This document shows, in pieces, positions 14,101 to 23,369 of a stretch of DNA of 64,000 nt. The translations under genes were made by a program, and so were the position numbers. The notes below the pieces were generated by a model. That model saw nothing but the letters and a program-made list of their open reading frames with translations. It ran no database searches and was not told where the DNA came from. Source of the stretch: Rallus limicola (taxonomy: Eukaryota; Chordata; Aves; Gruiformes; Rallidae); assembly GCA_022605955.1 (NCBI GenBank), contig JAKCOZ010000010.1, positions 2,480,001 to 2,544,000 of the forward strand, read 5' to 3'. Position 1 is the first letter of the stretch. Every line of letters begins with the position of its first letter.

Positions 14101-17100
14101 GACCCAGTGCCGAGTCTAGCTCTGGCAGAGCAGTGTGGAATGGGAACACTGCATCTAGCCAAGCAGGTCTGGCCAGGACAGCTTTCAAACACTTACTTGT
14201 GCGACACAGCTAATTGATGTGCAGGTAAAGGGTTCTGTCTACATGGGTTGAGTCTATTTTTCAGTTTCTCCAGTATTCAATGTTTGCTTTATTTAGAAAA
14301 CTGTCGAGTGTCTAAAATTCTGATCTGAGTAACATGTTTAACATACCTGCCTCCATGTTAAAACAACAGGGGCTTCAGTCTCTTCCAGCACGGAATCCAA
14401 TACCAAGAATGAATGATGGAAAACCAGCAGTAAGTACAAGATCTGTATTGCAACTGTATAGCTCTGGTTTGAAACATGACAGTTTGCATCCGAGGGAGAT
14501 TTGCAATAATTTCCTCTTCAAATTCAGAGGTTTTACTTTAGAAATTTACAATTACACTTCTTTAACTGGTTTTAGACGGCTCAGAGACAATTTTAAATTG
14601 TTAACTCCAGATCTGTTTCCACCAACCTAGGCCCTTTCCCATCTGAAATAAAAAAACAATCCTGATTCTGAGTTAGGAATACCTCTTCACTTAGTGACTG
14701 AACCTACAACACACAGCAATTTTAAAGTTAAAATAAGTGATACAATTAAATAATTAAAACATTCTATCTTCTTGGTGCTACTTGTTTTAGATAGACACCT
14801 CAGAACCTAAGCCCTCATTTAAAATGCTTTAAAATATTTAGACAAAGACACCAAGATAACTGAGTCATATATAAAAAAACAAGCCCAAAAAACCCAATCA
14901 TCACAACAAAAAAAAAAAACAAAATACAGATTTGGTTTTGGATCTTTACTGTTTGACTTAAGCAGGCTACATTTGGTATCAGTGAATTATCAAATGGTAT
15001 AGGGTCACTTATTGATTGCATGATGTGAGGTATTATTGTTTGTGTGATAACTCCAAGACTTTGGCTTTAAAATATTAGGTGCTTTAAAAATAATTTTATT
15101 TTTAAAGAGTATATAATCTTCATAGTTTCTTTAATGTTCAAAGACAAATAAGTATTTCTGTTATGGGTCTTATAGCTTTAAGAAATGTAATGATATGGCA
15201 CTAAATAACTTTCTTACCTGATATGGAAGATACTAGTTCTTGTGCTGGCAGCAGGAGGAGGGAGGGGTCTAGTCTGTTTCCAATGTATATCTTCCTAGTG
15301 TTATAAACTTTAAAAAGTGGCTTTTCTTTTTTTTTTTTTTTTTTTTTTCTCTTCAGCTGCATCTGGTGGCTTTAAACTCACCATCTTCTGGTGACATGCG
15401 AGCAGATTTTCAGTGTTATCAACAGGCCCAACTAGCAGGTTTGACATCTACATACAGAGCCTTCCTCTCATCACATTTACAAGATCTGGCCACAGTTGTC
15501 AGAAAAACAGACCGATACCATTTACCAGTAGTCAATCTTAAGGTAAAAATGAGTACTTAACACTTGCTGGATTAGGACAGTGCCCCAAAATCTTGGAAAA
15601 TGGCAAAAGCAGAAAGTGTCAACTTAAATTACATTTTATAAAGAAGCAGCTTTGCTTCATATTTCACAGTCAGGTTCAAGAGAAAAAGCAAATATAGTGA
15701 TAATGTAGGAAGTTACAGACTGTCTCACATTTCTACTGCTTTTTCAGTGGTTGTTTTTTTCAATATCCTAAAGCTAATGGTGGAAACAAAGCTATGAGAA
15801 TAGCCTACTTCAAGCAGACTGCTGATGAAGCAACAGTATAATGTTCAGGTTTCTGGATATTTTTAATATTGGCAGGGAAAGCACATCCTCCTTTCCCAAA
15901 GATAGCTCTTATGTTCTACCTTCTTATAGGATCTCAGAGTATACTAACTGAAAATGACTGTTTTTCTAATTTCTAAAGATAAAGGCAAATTCTGTGTTTA
16001 GGAATGATGCTGAATTTACCCCAATGAAACTGAGAGGAGAGTCTAGAGAATGAGTCACTTTGTGGTCTCACATAAACAGACACACTCTAAAACTGAGGAA
16101 AACAAACTGTGTCTCTGCAGCACTGGCTGGCTCCCAGAACAAACGGCCACAGAAACCTACAGGAGTTACACATGATATTTGGAACAGGCTGAATGCATGC
16201 TACTCTGAAGTGTGTGCAAACACAGAGCCTTGCAAACAGATATATAAATACAATAATGTTTCGACTTTGACTGGAAACACTCAAAAGCCATTTGAGAGGT
16301 AGCCTGATGCAAAGCTTTTGCCTTAACATTTGCAATGCTTTTCACAAAACTGTGACCTCCACAGAAGCTCCAGCAGAAATTATCTCTGTATTTTTTTCTA
16401 TAGCTACAGTAGCTACGCACAGTTTCTCAAACAACCTCTTAGGAGCAAAAGGACAGTGGAAATTGAGATGATCAAACTGCATATTGGGAGTGACAATAGA
16501 ACAGGGGTGCAACTGTGAGGCAAAGGTGTGGATCAGAGAGCTATTAGCACAGAGGTGATAGAAGAGATGAGTTTGTTCAGGGGCATCATGCAGAAACTGA
16601 TGTGGAAGCTGGAATTGTAAGTGTCCTTAAAGGCAGGGAACATTTTAGACATATAGATAAGCCTGTAAAAATCAGGTATGATGTGGAATTTGGATTAGTT
16701 AGTTTTGTTTGTAAAAGTGGCTTTGAAATTTTAACAGGGAGAAACACTTTTCAATAACTGGGAATCTATATTTAATGGAAACGGTGGACAATTCAATGTT
16801 CATGTTCCAATATACTCCTTCGATGGGAGGAACATCATTACTGATCCATCTTGGTGAGTTTACATTATCATTTGTAAGTTTTACATGTCATTTAACAGAT
16901 AGTACAAGTAGCAGTATCTTGGGCTACTAGAAATGTGATAAAAACTTCTCCTTTACCTTATGCCACCTTTTTTTTCTCCATTTCTGATAGATTATGAATG
17001 GAACATCAGGCTGTATTCTCCATTTCTTCCTCTCCTTTATTTCTTCATCTTTCCCTACCCACTGTTTGCTTCAAGCAGAAGGAAAGCAGAAGTACAGGTC

Positions 17101-17400
17101 ACCACATATATAGGTGTGCAGTTGAATAAAGAAAAAAAAAAAAGATCTTTTTCAAGAAATAACTTCTTAACTTTACCTTTCAGGCCTCAAAAAGTAATAT
17201 GGCATGGTTCGACTGCAAATGGGATCCGACTGACTAGCAACTACTGTGAAGCCTGGCACACAGCTAATATGGGAGCTATGGGACAAGCATCACCTTTGAA
17301 GACTGGGAAACTTCTTGATCAGAAAGTATATAGCTGTAGCAATCAGTTTATTGTTCTCTGTATTGAAAACAGTTTTGTATCTGATCCCCAAGGAAAATAA
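2063..17400 (+). CDS. COL15A1: COL15A1, collagen XV alpha-1 chain, 3' part of spliced CDS (10 exons in window)
   Basis: Collagen XV is a secreted multiplexin of the basement-membrane zone. Its C-terminal NC1 region trimerises and releases an endostatin-like fragment (restin). Coding exons read here are 2063-2112, 7421-7531, 9547-9691, 11082-11146, 12904-13032, 13204-13263, 14370-14429, 15357-15542, 16738-16853 and 17184-17400. Each has an AG acceptor and GT donor, and all phases agree, giving 378 residues plus TAA. In order they encode Gly-X-Y repeats with short interruptions, a trimerisation segment, a proline-rich hinge, and an endostatin fold with its four cysteines (DFQC, NYCEAW, YSC, VLC). 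The N-terminal part lies upstream of the window. COL18A1 is the only close relative; the hinge, the restin sequence and TGFBR1 as next gene favour COL15A1. Confidence 0.93.
2640..3757 (+). mobile_element. CR1 LINE fragment A (RT region to 3' end)
   Basis: Conceptual peptides with frameshifts match the chicken-repeat-1 reverse transcriptase: [18 protein letters not shown], then a segment like [16 protein letters not shown], and [10 protein letters not shown], which is the region of the RT active site (the catalytic F/YADD is present as FADD). The fragment ends with the typical CR1 tail, a degenerate copy of the ATTCTATG-type 3' repeat near 3745-3757. It is 5' truncated, as most CR1 copies are, and lies in sense orientation in a COL15A1 intron. 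It is dead. Confidence 0.9.
3880..6257 (+). mobile_element. CR1 LINE copy B, about 2.4 kb, endonuclease and RT remnants
   Basis: The largest mobile element in the window. The 5' part retains endonuclease-domain peptides ([41 protein letters not shown]). Next come the linker ([10 protein letters not shown]), RT motifs ([25 protein letters not shown]) and the C-terminal region ([17 protein letters not shown]). It ends in a degenerate octamer tail at 6222-6257. Frameshifts and stops break ORF2 throughout. It starts about 120 bp after the 3' end of fragment A, head to tail, and both are sense within the same intron. Confidence 0.92.
6258..7420. other. COL15A1 intron segment with no recognised feature
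   Basis: This is intron sequence between CR1 copy B and the exon at 7421. It has A-rich stretches near 6570-6610. I see no splice-supported exon, repeat family or RNA gene. Confidence 0.6.
7421..7531 (+). CDS. COL15A1: COL15A1 exon: Gly-X-Y segment with interruption
   Basis: An exon of 37 codons in phase 0, between a TTTAAAG acceptor and a GTAAGT donor. It encodes [18 protein letters not shown], then an interruption (NGGFFLT), then [10 protein letters not shown]. Glycine at every third residue on both sides of the break identifies collagen. It joins in frame to the exon at 9547. Confidence 0.9.
7776..8365 (+). mobile_element. Solo LTR of an avian ERV, family 1, sense copy
   Basis: About 590 bp shares an ordered set of phrases with the elements at 22789-23369 and 60658-61150: a GTCTGGCTG-type 5' edge, a stretch ending in GACCCAAACTGACCAAAGG, a short A/T promoter-like box, and a 3' edge ending in CACCACA. 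No internal retroviral region is attached, so it is a solo LTR left by recombination. It lies in a COL15A1 intron on the sense strand. Edges are approximate. Confidence 0.8.
8366..9546. other. COL15A1 intron segment with no recognised feature
   Basis: Between the solo LTR and the long Gly-X-Y exon I see no exon, RNA gene or clear repeat on either strand. Short open frames here show no domain and no splice support. Confidence 0.55.
9547..9691 (+). CDS. COL15A1: COL15A1 exon: last long triple-helix segment
   Basis: An exon of 145 bases, phase 0 in and phase 1 out, after a GATAG acceptor and before GTGAGA. It begins [18 protein letters not shown] and continues through one short break (GYGKIGPPG) into a run of consecutive Gly-Pro-Pro triplets before AIYGS. 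Gly-Pro-Pro runs like this stabilise the helix near the point where chains register at the C-terminal end. Confidence 0.95.
10100..10450 (+). mobile_element. CR1 LINE fragment C (internal RT piece)
   Basis: About 350 bp resembles the part of CR1 ORF2 just before and after the active site, including phrases for [12 protein letters not shown] and the downstream region also seen in copies B and D. It lacks both the 5' part and the 3' octamer tail, and it gives way to a pyrimidine-rich stretch at 10456. It is sense to COL15A1. Confidence 0.85.
10456..10504 (+). repeat. 49-nt uninterrupted pyrimidine run (CCTT/CCCTT-like)
   Basis: A run of only C and T, built of CCTTCC and CCCTCC words, lies directly at the broken 3' edge of CR1 fragment C. 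It is a simple repeat with possible slippage, and it creates meaningless Ser/Pro-rich and Gly/Glu-rich open frames on the two strands. Confidence 0.9.
11082..11146 (+). CDS. COL15A1: COL15A1 exon: final collagenous triplets
   Basis: An exon of 65 bases, phase 1 in and phase 0 out, after a TTTTATTCTAG acceptor and before GTAAGA. It encodes [22 protein letters not shown]. This closes the triple helix and enters the NC1 domain. The layout (short Ala-rich break, a few triplets, then RNL) is what I recall for mammalian collagen XV at this point. Confidence 0.95.
11147..12903. other. COL15A1 intron with no recognised feature
   Basis: This is the AT-rich intron between the last collagenous exon and the trimerisation exon. 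I find no CR1, LTR or RNA gene, and no extra exon that would keep phase. Confidence 0.55.
12904..13032 (+). CDS. COL15A1: COL15A1 exon: NC1 trimerisation segment
   Basis: An exon of 43 codons in phase 0, between CTTGACAG and GTACAA. It encodes [20 protein letters not shown] and runs on through TLIYLSE and a VFIRVRNGW motif to KLQ. This matches the compact trimerisation domain of multiplexins, which holds three chains together without a coiled coil. The family signature is the TLIYL / F-RVR-GW pattern, which is intact. Confidence 0.96.
13204..13263 (+). CDS. COL15A1: COL15A1 exon: end of trimerisation domain and start of hinge
   Basis: An exon of 20 codons in phase 0, between TTTCAG and GTAAGT. 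It encodes [20 protein letters not shown]. The [11 protein letters not shown] stretch ends the trimerisation domain. The proline- and serine-rich part that follows opens the protease-sensitive hinge. The preceding intron is only 171 bp, the shortest in the window. Confidence 0.96.
14370..14429 (+). CDS. COL15A1: COL15A1 exon: hinge
   Basis: An exon of 20 codons in phase 0 that ends before GTAAGT and encodes [20 protein letters not shown]. The acceptor (AAACAACAG) has a poor pyrimidine tract but is the only AG giving the right phase and sequence. The hinge links the trimerisation domain to the endostatin-like domain and is where proteases release that fragment in mammals. It is the least conserved part of NC1. 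Confidence 0.9.
15357..15542 (+). CDS. COL15A1: COL15A1 exon: endostatin-like domain, part 1
   Basis: An exon of 62 codons in phase 0, following a very long T tract and CTTCAG. It opens with [20 protein letters not shown], the start of the endostatin/restin fold, and carries the first conserved cysteine. The motifs [14 protein letters not shown] and [10 protein letters not shown] are family hallmarks. The donor is GTAAAA. Confidence 0.97.
16738..16853 (+). CDS. COL15A1: COL15A1 exon: endostatin-like domain, part 2
   Basis: An exon of 116 bases, phase 0 in and phase 2 out, between TTAACAG and GTGAGT. It encodes [20 protein letters not shown] and then the strand [17 protein letters not shown], with the Trp codon split over the intron. 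It contains no cysteine, as expected for this part of the fold. Confidence 0.97.
17184..17400 (+). CDS. COL15A1: COL15A1 terminal coding exon: endostatin-like domain, part 3
   Basis: This exon begins after TTTCAG and completes the split Trp codon. It encodes [16 protein letters not shown], the NYCEAWH motif, LLDQKVYSC and [10 protein letters not shown], and ends at TAA (17398-17400). The three cysteines here and DFQC in the first endostatin exon are the four that form the two disulfides of endostatin folds. The intron before it is 330 bp. The 13 residues after the last cysteine match the usual family length. Confidence 0.97.
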
Positions 17401-19060
17401 TTGACCTGTTGCACATAGGAATACTTCCTTTTCTGACAGAAAAAGCTGACACTGAAATTCCATTTGTAATGATGTAAATATTTTTTGTAATTGCACATTT
17501 CAGGAAAAAAAAAAAGCCAAAAAACCCCCATACCTCAATACAATCTGCATTCCAGTTAGGTGGAATACCCAATGTACCTGCAGCTGACTTAACGCTCTTC
17601 CTTCCACTTGAACCTCACACAGTTTAAAGTTTCCCAACAAGTAATTCACAGACCCTTGTCTTTCTGACTGAGCTGAAGATCACTTAAGGGCATGAGTCAA
17701 ATGTGGCCCATGAGGAAGAGCCAGTAGCCTGTCTCATATACAGTATGATACTGTACAGCAAGGCTGCTACTTCTTCACAGTTGAGAAGCTGCATGCTCCA
17801 CACTCTTCTTTTCACTTGCATAGATTTTGAATACCCAAGGCACTATTCATATAGAGACATAGATATAGATAGATATAGATATACATACTGTTCCTAAGCA
17901 AATAATGGGAGGCCGTTACATCTTACAGGGCTGGAATTTTAAAAAAAACTTCAAGAACAAAGGTGCTCACCTCCTTTGAATGTCAGTGGAAGCTGAGCAC
18001 TTAACTCCTGTAAGCTTCTACAAATTACAGCCTGGTGCTTATACATAACTTTAACAGCTTCCACTTCACCTTTTTTCTTCTCAGATTTTAGGGACAGAGC
18101 TTTATGCAGGAGGAGTGAATTTCACCTAGACAAAATCTGGCCCTTATTTTGGTGCTATTGTTACCAGGAATCCTGGAGCAATGTTAATAGAAAACATCCT
18201 GTTTTACTGGTAGGACTGTGCAAAGTAAATGCAGACAAATGAACCACCCAACCTTTATTTATTTCACTGCGTGTTAGTGGAAGTCATTTCCTGTTGTGGC
18301 AGACTGCTGAATGAAAGACGTCTGTCAGGGGTTCTTTACAATAGGTTCTAGACATTGTTATCCCACTAAGTTATATGTAAAGTGATTTTCCTTTTTTTTG
18401 TGAGTTTACCCTTCTGGCATTGACATAATTAAAGAATTGTTAATATAAAATAACAGCAGCACCGACAGGAACGGTAAATTAATGCTAATATTCTTTGCAA
18501 ACAATTCCAACATAATATCTGAAGTGTTTTGCCTATTATTTTTCTACTGAATACTCTAAACAACATTACTTATATCTTATCAGGCAGTAACTATGGAGGT
18601 CAGACTCCACATTATCATTTTTTTAAGATTTAGTCTAAAGTCTATGTTGGAAATACATTTTCATTTGTTGACAAATAGAGCATTAAATTACTAGCTAGCT
18701 ACCTTCAAAATCAAATCATACTTCTATACTAAACTGATATAACTATATAACATAATATTGTGAAATCCAGCTTTATTTTTCCAATTTACAGTTAAAGCTT
18801 ATTTCCCAGGGCCAGCTGAATCATATCTTTTTTTCTTGGAAAAATGACGAGTCGGTTATCACAACATGGTAATGAGGCAAAAGCAGCTTATATTACATTT
18901 AAAATGTATGCATAGCAATTCACTGCACTCATGTTTCCCTGAAATGCTGAGCACTCTTGTGAAATGCCAAATTCCTTCTCACAGTTGGAAGAGTTATATA
19001 TGTACAGCAGGATGTCACTCTGAGTCACGGAAAGTTCAAGGGGGAAAATAAAGTGCTTTT
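17401..19060 (+). other. COL15A1: Putative COL15A1 3' UTR with candidate poly(A) signals
   Basis: The sequence downstream of the TAA is AT-rich and free of recognised repeats. Candidate poly(A) signals are ATTAAA at 18428-18433 and AATAAA at 19046-19051. The latter is followed closely by a T/G-rich stretch, as real sites often are. A small GATA-type simple repeat lies at 17855-17885. Which signal is used cannot be told from sequence, so the UTR end is a guess. Confidence 0.45.
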
Positions 19061-19079
19061 ACGTGCTTCCAGCAGGAGC

Positions 19080-19260
19080 CATCTACCTTCAGTCCTTTGA
19101 TTGTTGGCAGGCGCTAGGCCCGGCCAGGTCACAGCCAGCCCGGTTTGTGCCTGCATCCAGTCATCACCCAGTTATCACCACCAGCTCTCGCTCTTCCACA
19201 GCCGGCAGTCGGGGAGCCGGCCGTTTCTGTGCCTACGATTACTGCCACAAGAGGTAGGGG
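19080..19260. other. Isolated CpG-rich, GC-rich patch downstream of COL15A1
   Basis: About 180 bp stands out from the AT-rich surroundings by its many CpG dinucleotides (GGCGCTAGGCCCGG, CCGGCAGTCGGGGAGCCGG). It is preceded by an acceptor-like TTGGCAG and followed by a donor-like GAGGTAGGG. It could be a regulatory element, a small exon of a noncoding RNA, or neither. I see no recognisable protein in it. Confidence 0.3.
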
Positions 19261-20276
19261 GCAAATGGGAAGAGCTGCTCCAAGTGGGAGGGGAGAAGAC
19301 TGAAAAATACCCAATGTGCAATTTTTAAGAGCTACTGGAATAGCGTGTAAGTTGTGCCCGCCAAAAATGCTTCTGGAATCCTGCCTGTGTGGATCCTTTC
19401 ACAGGGTGAAACCCTGCCCGTGTCCTGAATGACTGCTAACGCTTAGCAGGGAGCTCAGATGGTTAAGCACCATCCAGGAGATGTTAAAGAATCCTCAGGG
19501 GTTGTTTCCCACTTCTAACAGGAATCTGCAGGCTACAAGGTTGCACACTCTTCAGCTTCATAGAGAGCACCCTCTGTGCTGCTGAGGGCCCGAGTTCACG
19601 TTGTGCTCGGAGGCCAGCAAGGGAGCTACCTTACCAAGGGAACGGCATGGCAGGTCTTTCAGAAAGATGAGGTTTCCCTTAGAAAAAAACACTCCTTGTC
19701 ATTTTAACCAGATCAAGTGAGGGTCTTCATTCTCCCTCGTATAACTGAAGAGATACAGTAATATTTATCAAAGGTATGACAAAGAAAAAGATAGCCCAGT
19801 ACTTAAAAATAAATTAGCAGTGTACTTTTTCAGCGTGATTCCAACACAAAGTTCAGGTGCACCTGAGGAAGAACAGTTGCTAATTCAGATAAGGAAATGC
19901 GTATAAATCAAATGAATCACCACAACGAGCACTGGAGGAAGTTTGAAAATAGCAACTGCACTAGAAACCAGTTTAGCAGTCTGAATAAATGAAATAAGAT
20001 TACTGGGCAAACAAGATTTTTCAGTCTTCAGAAGAAGGCTTTGGTTGAAAACATCCATTTATTTTTAAGCTTTGATGTACCTTAAAAGGCAGAAGCTAAT
20101 ACTGTAAATACAGAGGAGATGAAAATCAGAACTCCAGGGCTGGTCGATGAATAAAATAAAGCAGATCCGTTTCAACCATTGGAATGAGGATTTCTAGAAA
20201 TCAAGGTGATAGATTTGTCTTGTAGGTGAAATCTATAACAACAGAAGCTTCCTTTAAATCAAGAAGAATGCACAGT

Positions 20277-20581
20277 GGGGAAAGGGAGAGGAGGGGAGGG
20301 AGAGGAGAGGGAGAGGGAGAGGAGAGGGAGAGGAGAGGGAGAGGAGAGGGAGAGGAGAGGGAGAGGAGAGGGAGAGGAGAGGGAGAGGAGAGGGAGAGGA
20401 GAGGGAGAGGAGAGGGAGAGGAGAGGGAGAGGAGAGGGAGAGGAGAGGGAGAGGAGAGGGAGAGGAGAGGAGAGGAGAGGAGAGGAGAGGAGAGGAGAGG
20501 AGAGGAGAGGAGAGGAGAGGAGAGGAGAGGAGAGGAGAGGAGAGGAGAGGAGAGGAGAGGAGAGGAGAGGAGGAGAAAAAA
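20277..20581 (+). repeat. 305-nt uninterrupted purine tract (11-mer array then GGAGA pentamer array)
   Basis: Every base on the + strand from 20277 to 20581 is A or G. The first part is built on an 11-bp unit (GAGAGGAGAGG) repeated in tandem up to about 20462. The second part is a cleaner pentamer array (AGGAG) to about 20575. Mirror symmetry and purine purity make it able to form triplex (H-) DNA. The long Glu/Arg/Gly and Ser/Pro/Leu open frames on the two strands are artefacts of the repeat. Confidence 0.98.
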
Positions 20582-20723
20582 TGAAAAGACCAAGCAAGAA
20601 AAAGAAGTAAAAATAAAAGTAAGGTCTAGGTAAAGTTGATAACTATTTGAAAAAGGAATACTTGATTATTACTGAACATATTAATTTCTTTATCATGGCT
20701 ACATTGGCAATGGTGCAAAATGC

Positions 20724-22450
20724 AGGAATAGAATCATGGAATTGTTCTGGTTGGAAAAGACCCTTAAGATAAGATCATCAAGTTCAACTGTTAACCTAGC
20801 ACTGCCAAGTCCAACACTAAACCACGTGCCTAGGCACCACAACTACACAGTCTTTCAAATACCTCTGAGGACCATTCCCCTAGGCAGCCTGCTCCAGTGC
20901 TTGACAAGCCTTTTGGTGAAGAATTTTTTCCTAAAATCCAATCTAAACCTTCCCTGGTGCAACTTGAGGCTATTTCTTCTTGTCCTGTCACTTGTTACTT
21001 GAGAAGAGAAGAGAATGACACCCACCTGGCTACAACCTCCTTTTTTGTAGTTGTAAGGAACAATAAGGTGTCCCCTCAGCCTCCTTTTCTACAGACTAAA
21101 AACAATCCTAGTTCCCTCAGCTGCTCCTCATGAGACCTGTTCTCTAGACCCTTCACCAGCTTTGTTGCCCTTCTTTGCAGCCTCACCAGTGTGAGCACAG
21201 GGGGACAATCACTTTCCGCATCCTGCTGGTCACACTATTTCTGACACAAGCCAGGATGCTGTTGGCCTTCTTGTCCACCCAGGCACACTGCTGGCTCATA
21301 CTAAGCCAGCTGTTGTCCAATATCCCCAGGTCCTTTTCCCCCAGGCAGCTCTCCAGCCACAGTTCCCATAGCACTGTATGGGGTTGGTGTGACCAGGTGC
21401 AGGACCCTGCACTGAGCCTTGTTGAACCTCATACAATTGGCCTTTGCTCATCAATCCAGACTGTCCAGATCCCTCTGCAAAGCCTTTCTGTCCTCAAGCA
21501 GATCAACACTCCGGCCCTGCTTGGTGCCCTCTGCAAACTGACTGAGGGTGCTCTCCTCATCCCCTCATCCAGATCACTGTCAAAAATATTAAACACAACT
21601 GGCCCCAGGACTGAGCCCTGTGGAACACCACTGTGACCAGCCACCAACTGGATTTAACTCCAGTCACCACAACTCTTTGGGCCCGGCCATCCAGCCAGTT
21701 TTGTATCCAGTGCAGAGTACATCCATCCAAGCCATGAGCAGTCAGTTTCTCCACAAGAATGCTGTAGTCCAGGCAGACAACATCCATAGCCATTCTCTCA
21801 TCCACTAAGCGTGTCACCTTGTCATAGAAGGAAATGAGGTTAGTCAAGCGGGACCTGCCTTTCCTAAACAAATCCTACTGAGCCTGATCACCTTGTTGTC
21901 CTGTACATGTTACATGATGGCATTCAAGATGATCTTCTCCATATCCTTCCCCTATGCTGCATCAGACTGACAGACCTGTAGTTTCTCCTATCCTCTTTCT
22001 AGCCCTTGTAGATGGACATCACATTTGCTAACCTCCAGTCTACTGGGACCTCCCTGTTTAGCCAGGACTGCTGATAAATGATAGTGGCTTTGTGAGCACT
22101 TCCATCAGCTCCCACCATAGCTTTGGATGGATCCTGTCCAGCCCCTTAGACCTGTGTGTATCTAAGTGGTGTAGCAGGCCACTAACCATTTCCCCTTGTA
22201 TTACTGGGCCTTCATTCTGCTCTCTGTCCCTGTCTTGCAGCTCATGTACCCAGAGAACTGTAGTTCTTACTTACTTCTTATAGTTATTATAGTTCTTTTT
22301 ACTATAGCAAGAACAGGTCTTACTATCCAAGACTGAGGCAAAGAAGGTGTTAGGTAACTCAGCCTTTTCCTCATCCTTTGTCACTGTGCTTCTCCCAGCA
22401 TCCAACAGAGGATGGAGACGCTCCTTAGTCCTTAGAATGTTTAGTTGAAT
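20724..22450 (-). mobile_element. CR1 LINE copy D, antisense, about 1.7 kb
   Basis: Read on the - strand this contains CR1 ORF2 pieces: TKDEEKAELPNTFFASV, GRSRLTNLISFYDKVTRLVD, LTAHGLDGCTLHWIQNWLDG and the segment after it. On the + strand it begins with the reverse complement of the CR1 3' tail (AGAATCATGGAATTG...TTGGAAAAGACC). It is 5' truncated within the linker before RT and broken by stops and frameshifts. It is antisense to both flanking genes, in intergenic DNA. Confidence 0.92.
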
Positions 22451-22788
22451 GCTCATTATGGCTTCTAAGTGAAAAGAAATTTTTGTTATGAAGGTAAATT
22501 GGCACAGGAAGTAAAAAATTACTTTGAATATACCACTTCAGATTGGACTTTTTTAGAATCAGACAACAGTTTTGAGCTGAAACATCACTTTTTACTGCAA
22601 CATTTTACTGTTTTTTATCAAACTTGACAACTACCTTCAGTCCAAAGAAAGCAATGAAACAGTAACTGTGTCGTTTTTAAAAGACAAGCTTTAAGTCAAG
22701 ACATTTTTGGTCTTTAATACTCAAGGAATTAAGATTCCTCTGTACAACTGGTAGTGAGTACCATGATGTCTGATATTAGCAAGCAAGG

Positions 22789-23369
22789 TGTCATGGTTTT
22801 GCCCCAGCTGGTAACTAAGCACCACCCTGATGCTTGCTCACTCCCCTCCCCAGTGGGGAGAGAATCTGAAGACTGAAAATGAGAAAACTCATCAGTTGAG
22901 ATAAAGACAGTTTAATAGACGAAGCAAAAACCACAGGCACAAGCAAAGCAAAGCAAGGAATTCACTCACTACTTCCCATCCGTAGGCAGGTGTTCAGCCA
23001 TCTCAAGCAGGGCTCCATCACGCATGTGGTTACTTGGGAAGACAAAAGCTGTCACTCCAAAAGCTGCTGCCTCCCACTGTACCTCCTCTTCCTCAAGCCA
23101 CTTATAAGCTAAACATGACATCATATGGTATGGAAGATGCCTTTGGTCAATTTGGGTCAGCTGTCCTGGCTGTATCCCCTCCCAACTCCTTGTGCACCCC
23201 CAGCCATAGCCATGGGGACAGTGTGAGAAGTAGAAAAGGCCTTGGCTCTGTGTAAGCACTGCTTATCAACAAAAACATTATTATCAATGCTGTTCTCAGC
23301 ACAAATCCAAAACATATCATACTAGCTACCAGGAATAAAATTAAAGCCATCTCAGCTAAAACTAGGACA
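22789..23369 (-). mobile_element. Near-complete solo LTR of an avian ERV, family 1, antisense
   Basis: This 581-bp element begins TGTCATGG and ends CTAGGACA, so it has TG...CA ends in both readings. Read on the - strand it shows the same order of phrases as the copies at 7776 and 60658, including the GACCCAAATTGACCAAAGG region and a late ATTAAA-containing part. The 5-bp flanks are CAAGG (22784-22788) and CAGGG (23370-23374), a possible target-site duplication with one change. No internal viral genes are present. Confidence 0.88.

Noticed and set aside
20201..20633. Long Ser/Pro/Leu-rich and Glu/Arg/Gly-rich open frames on both strands
   Set aside because: They are products of the purine repeat. 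A 5- or 11-bp unit without a stop is open in all three frames.
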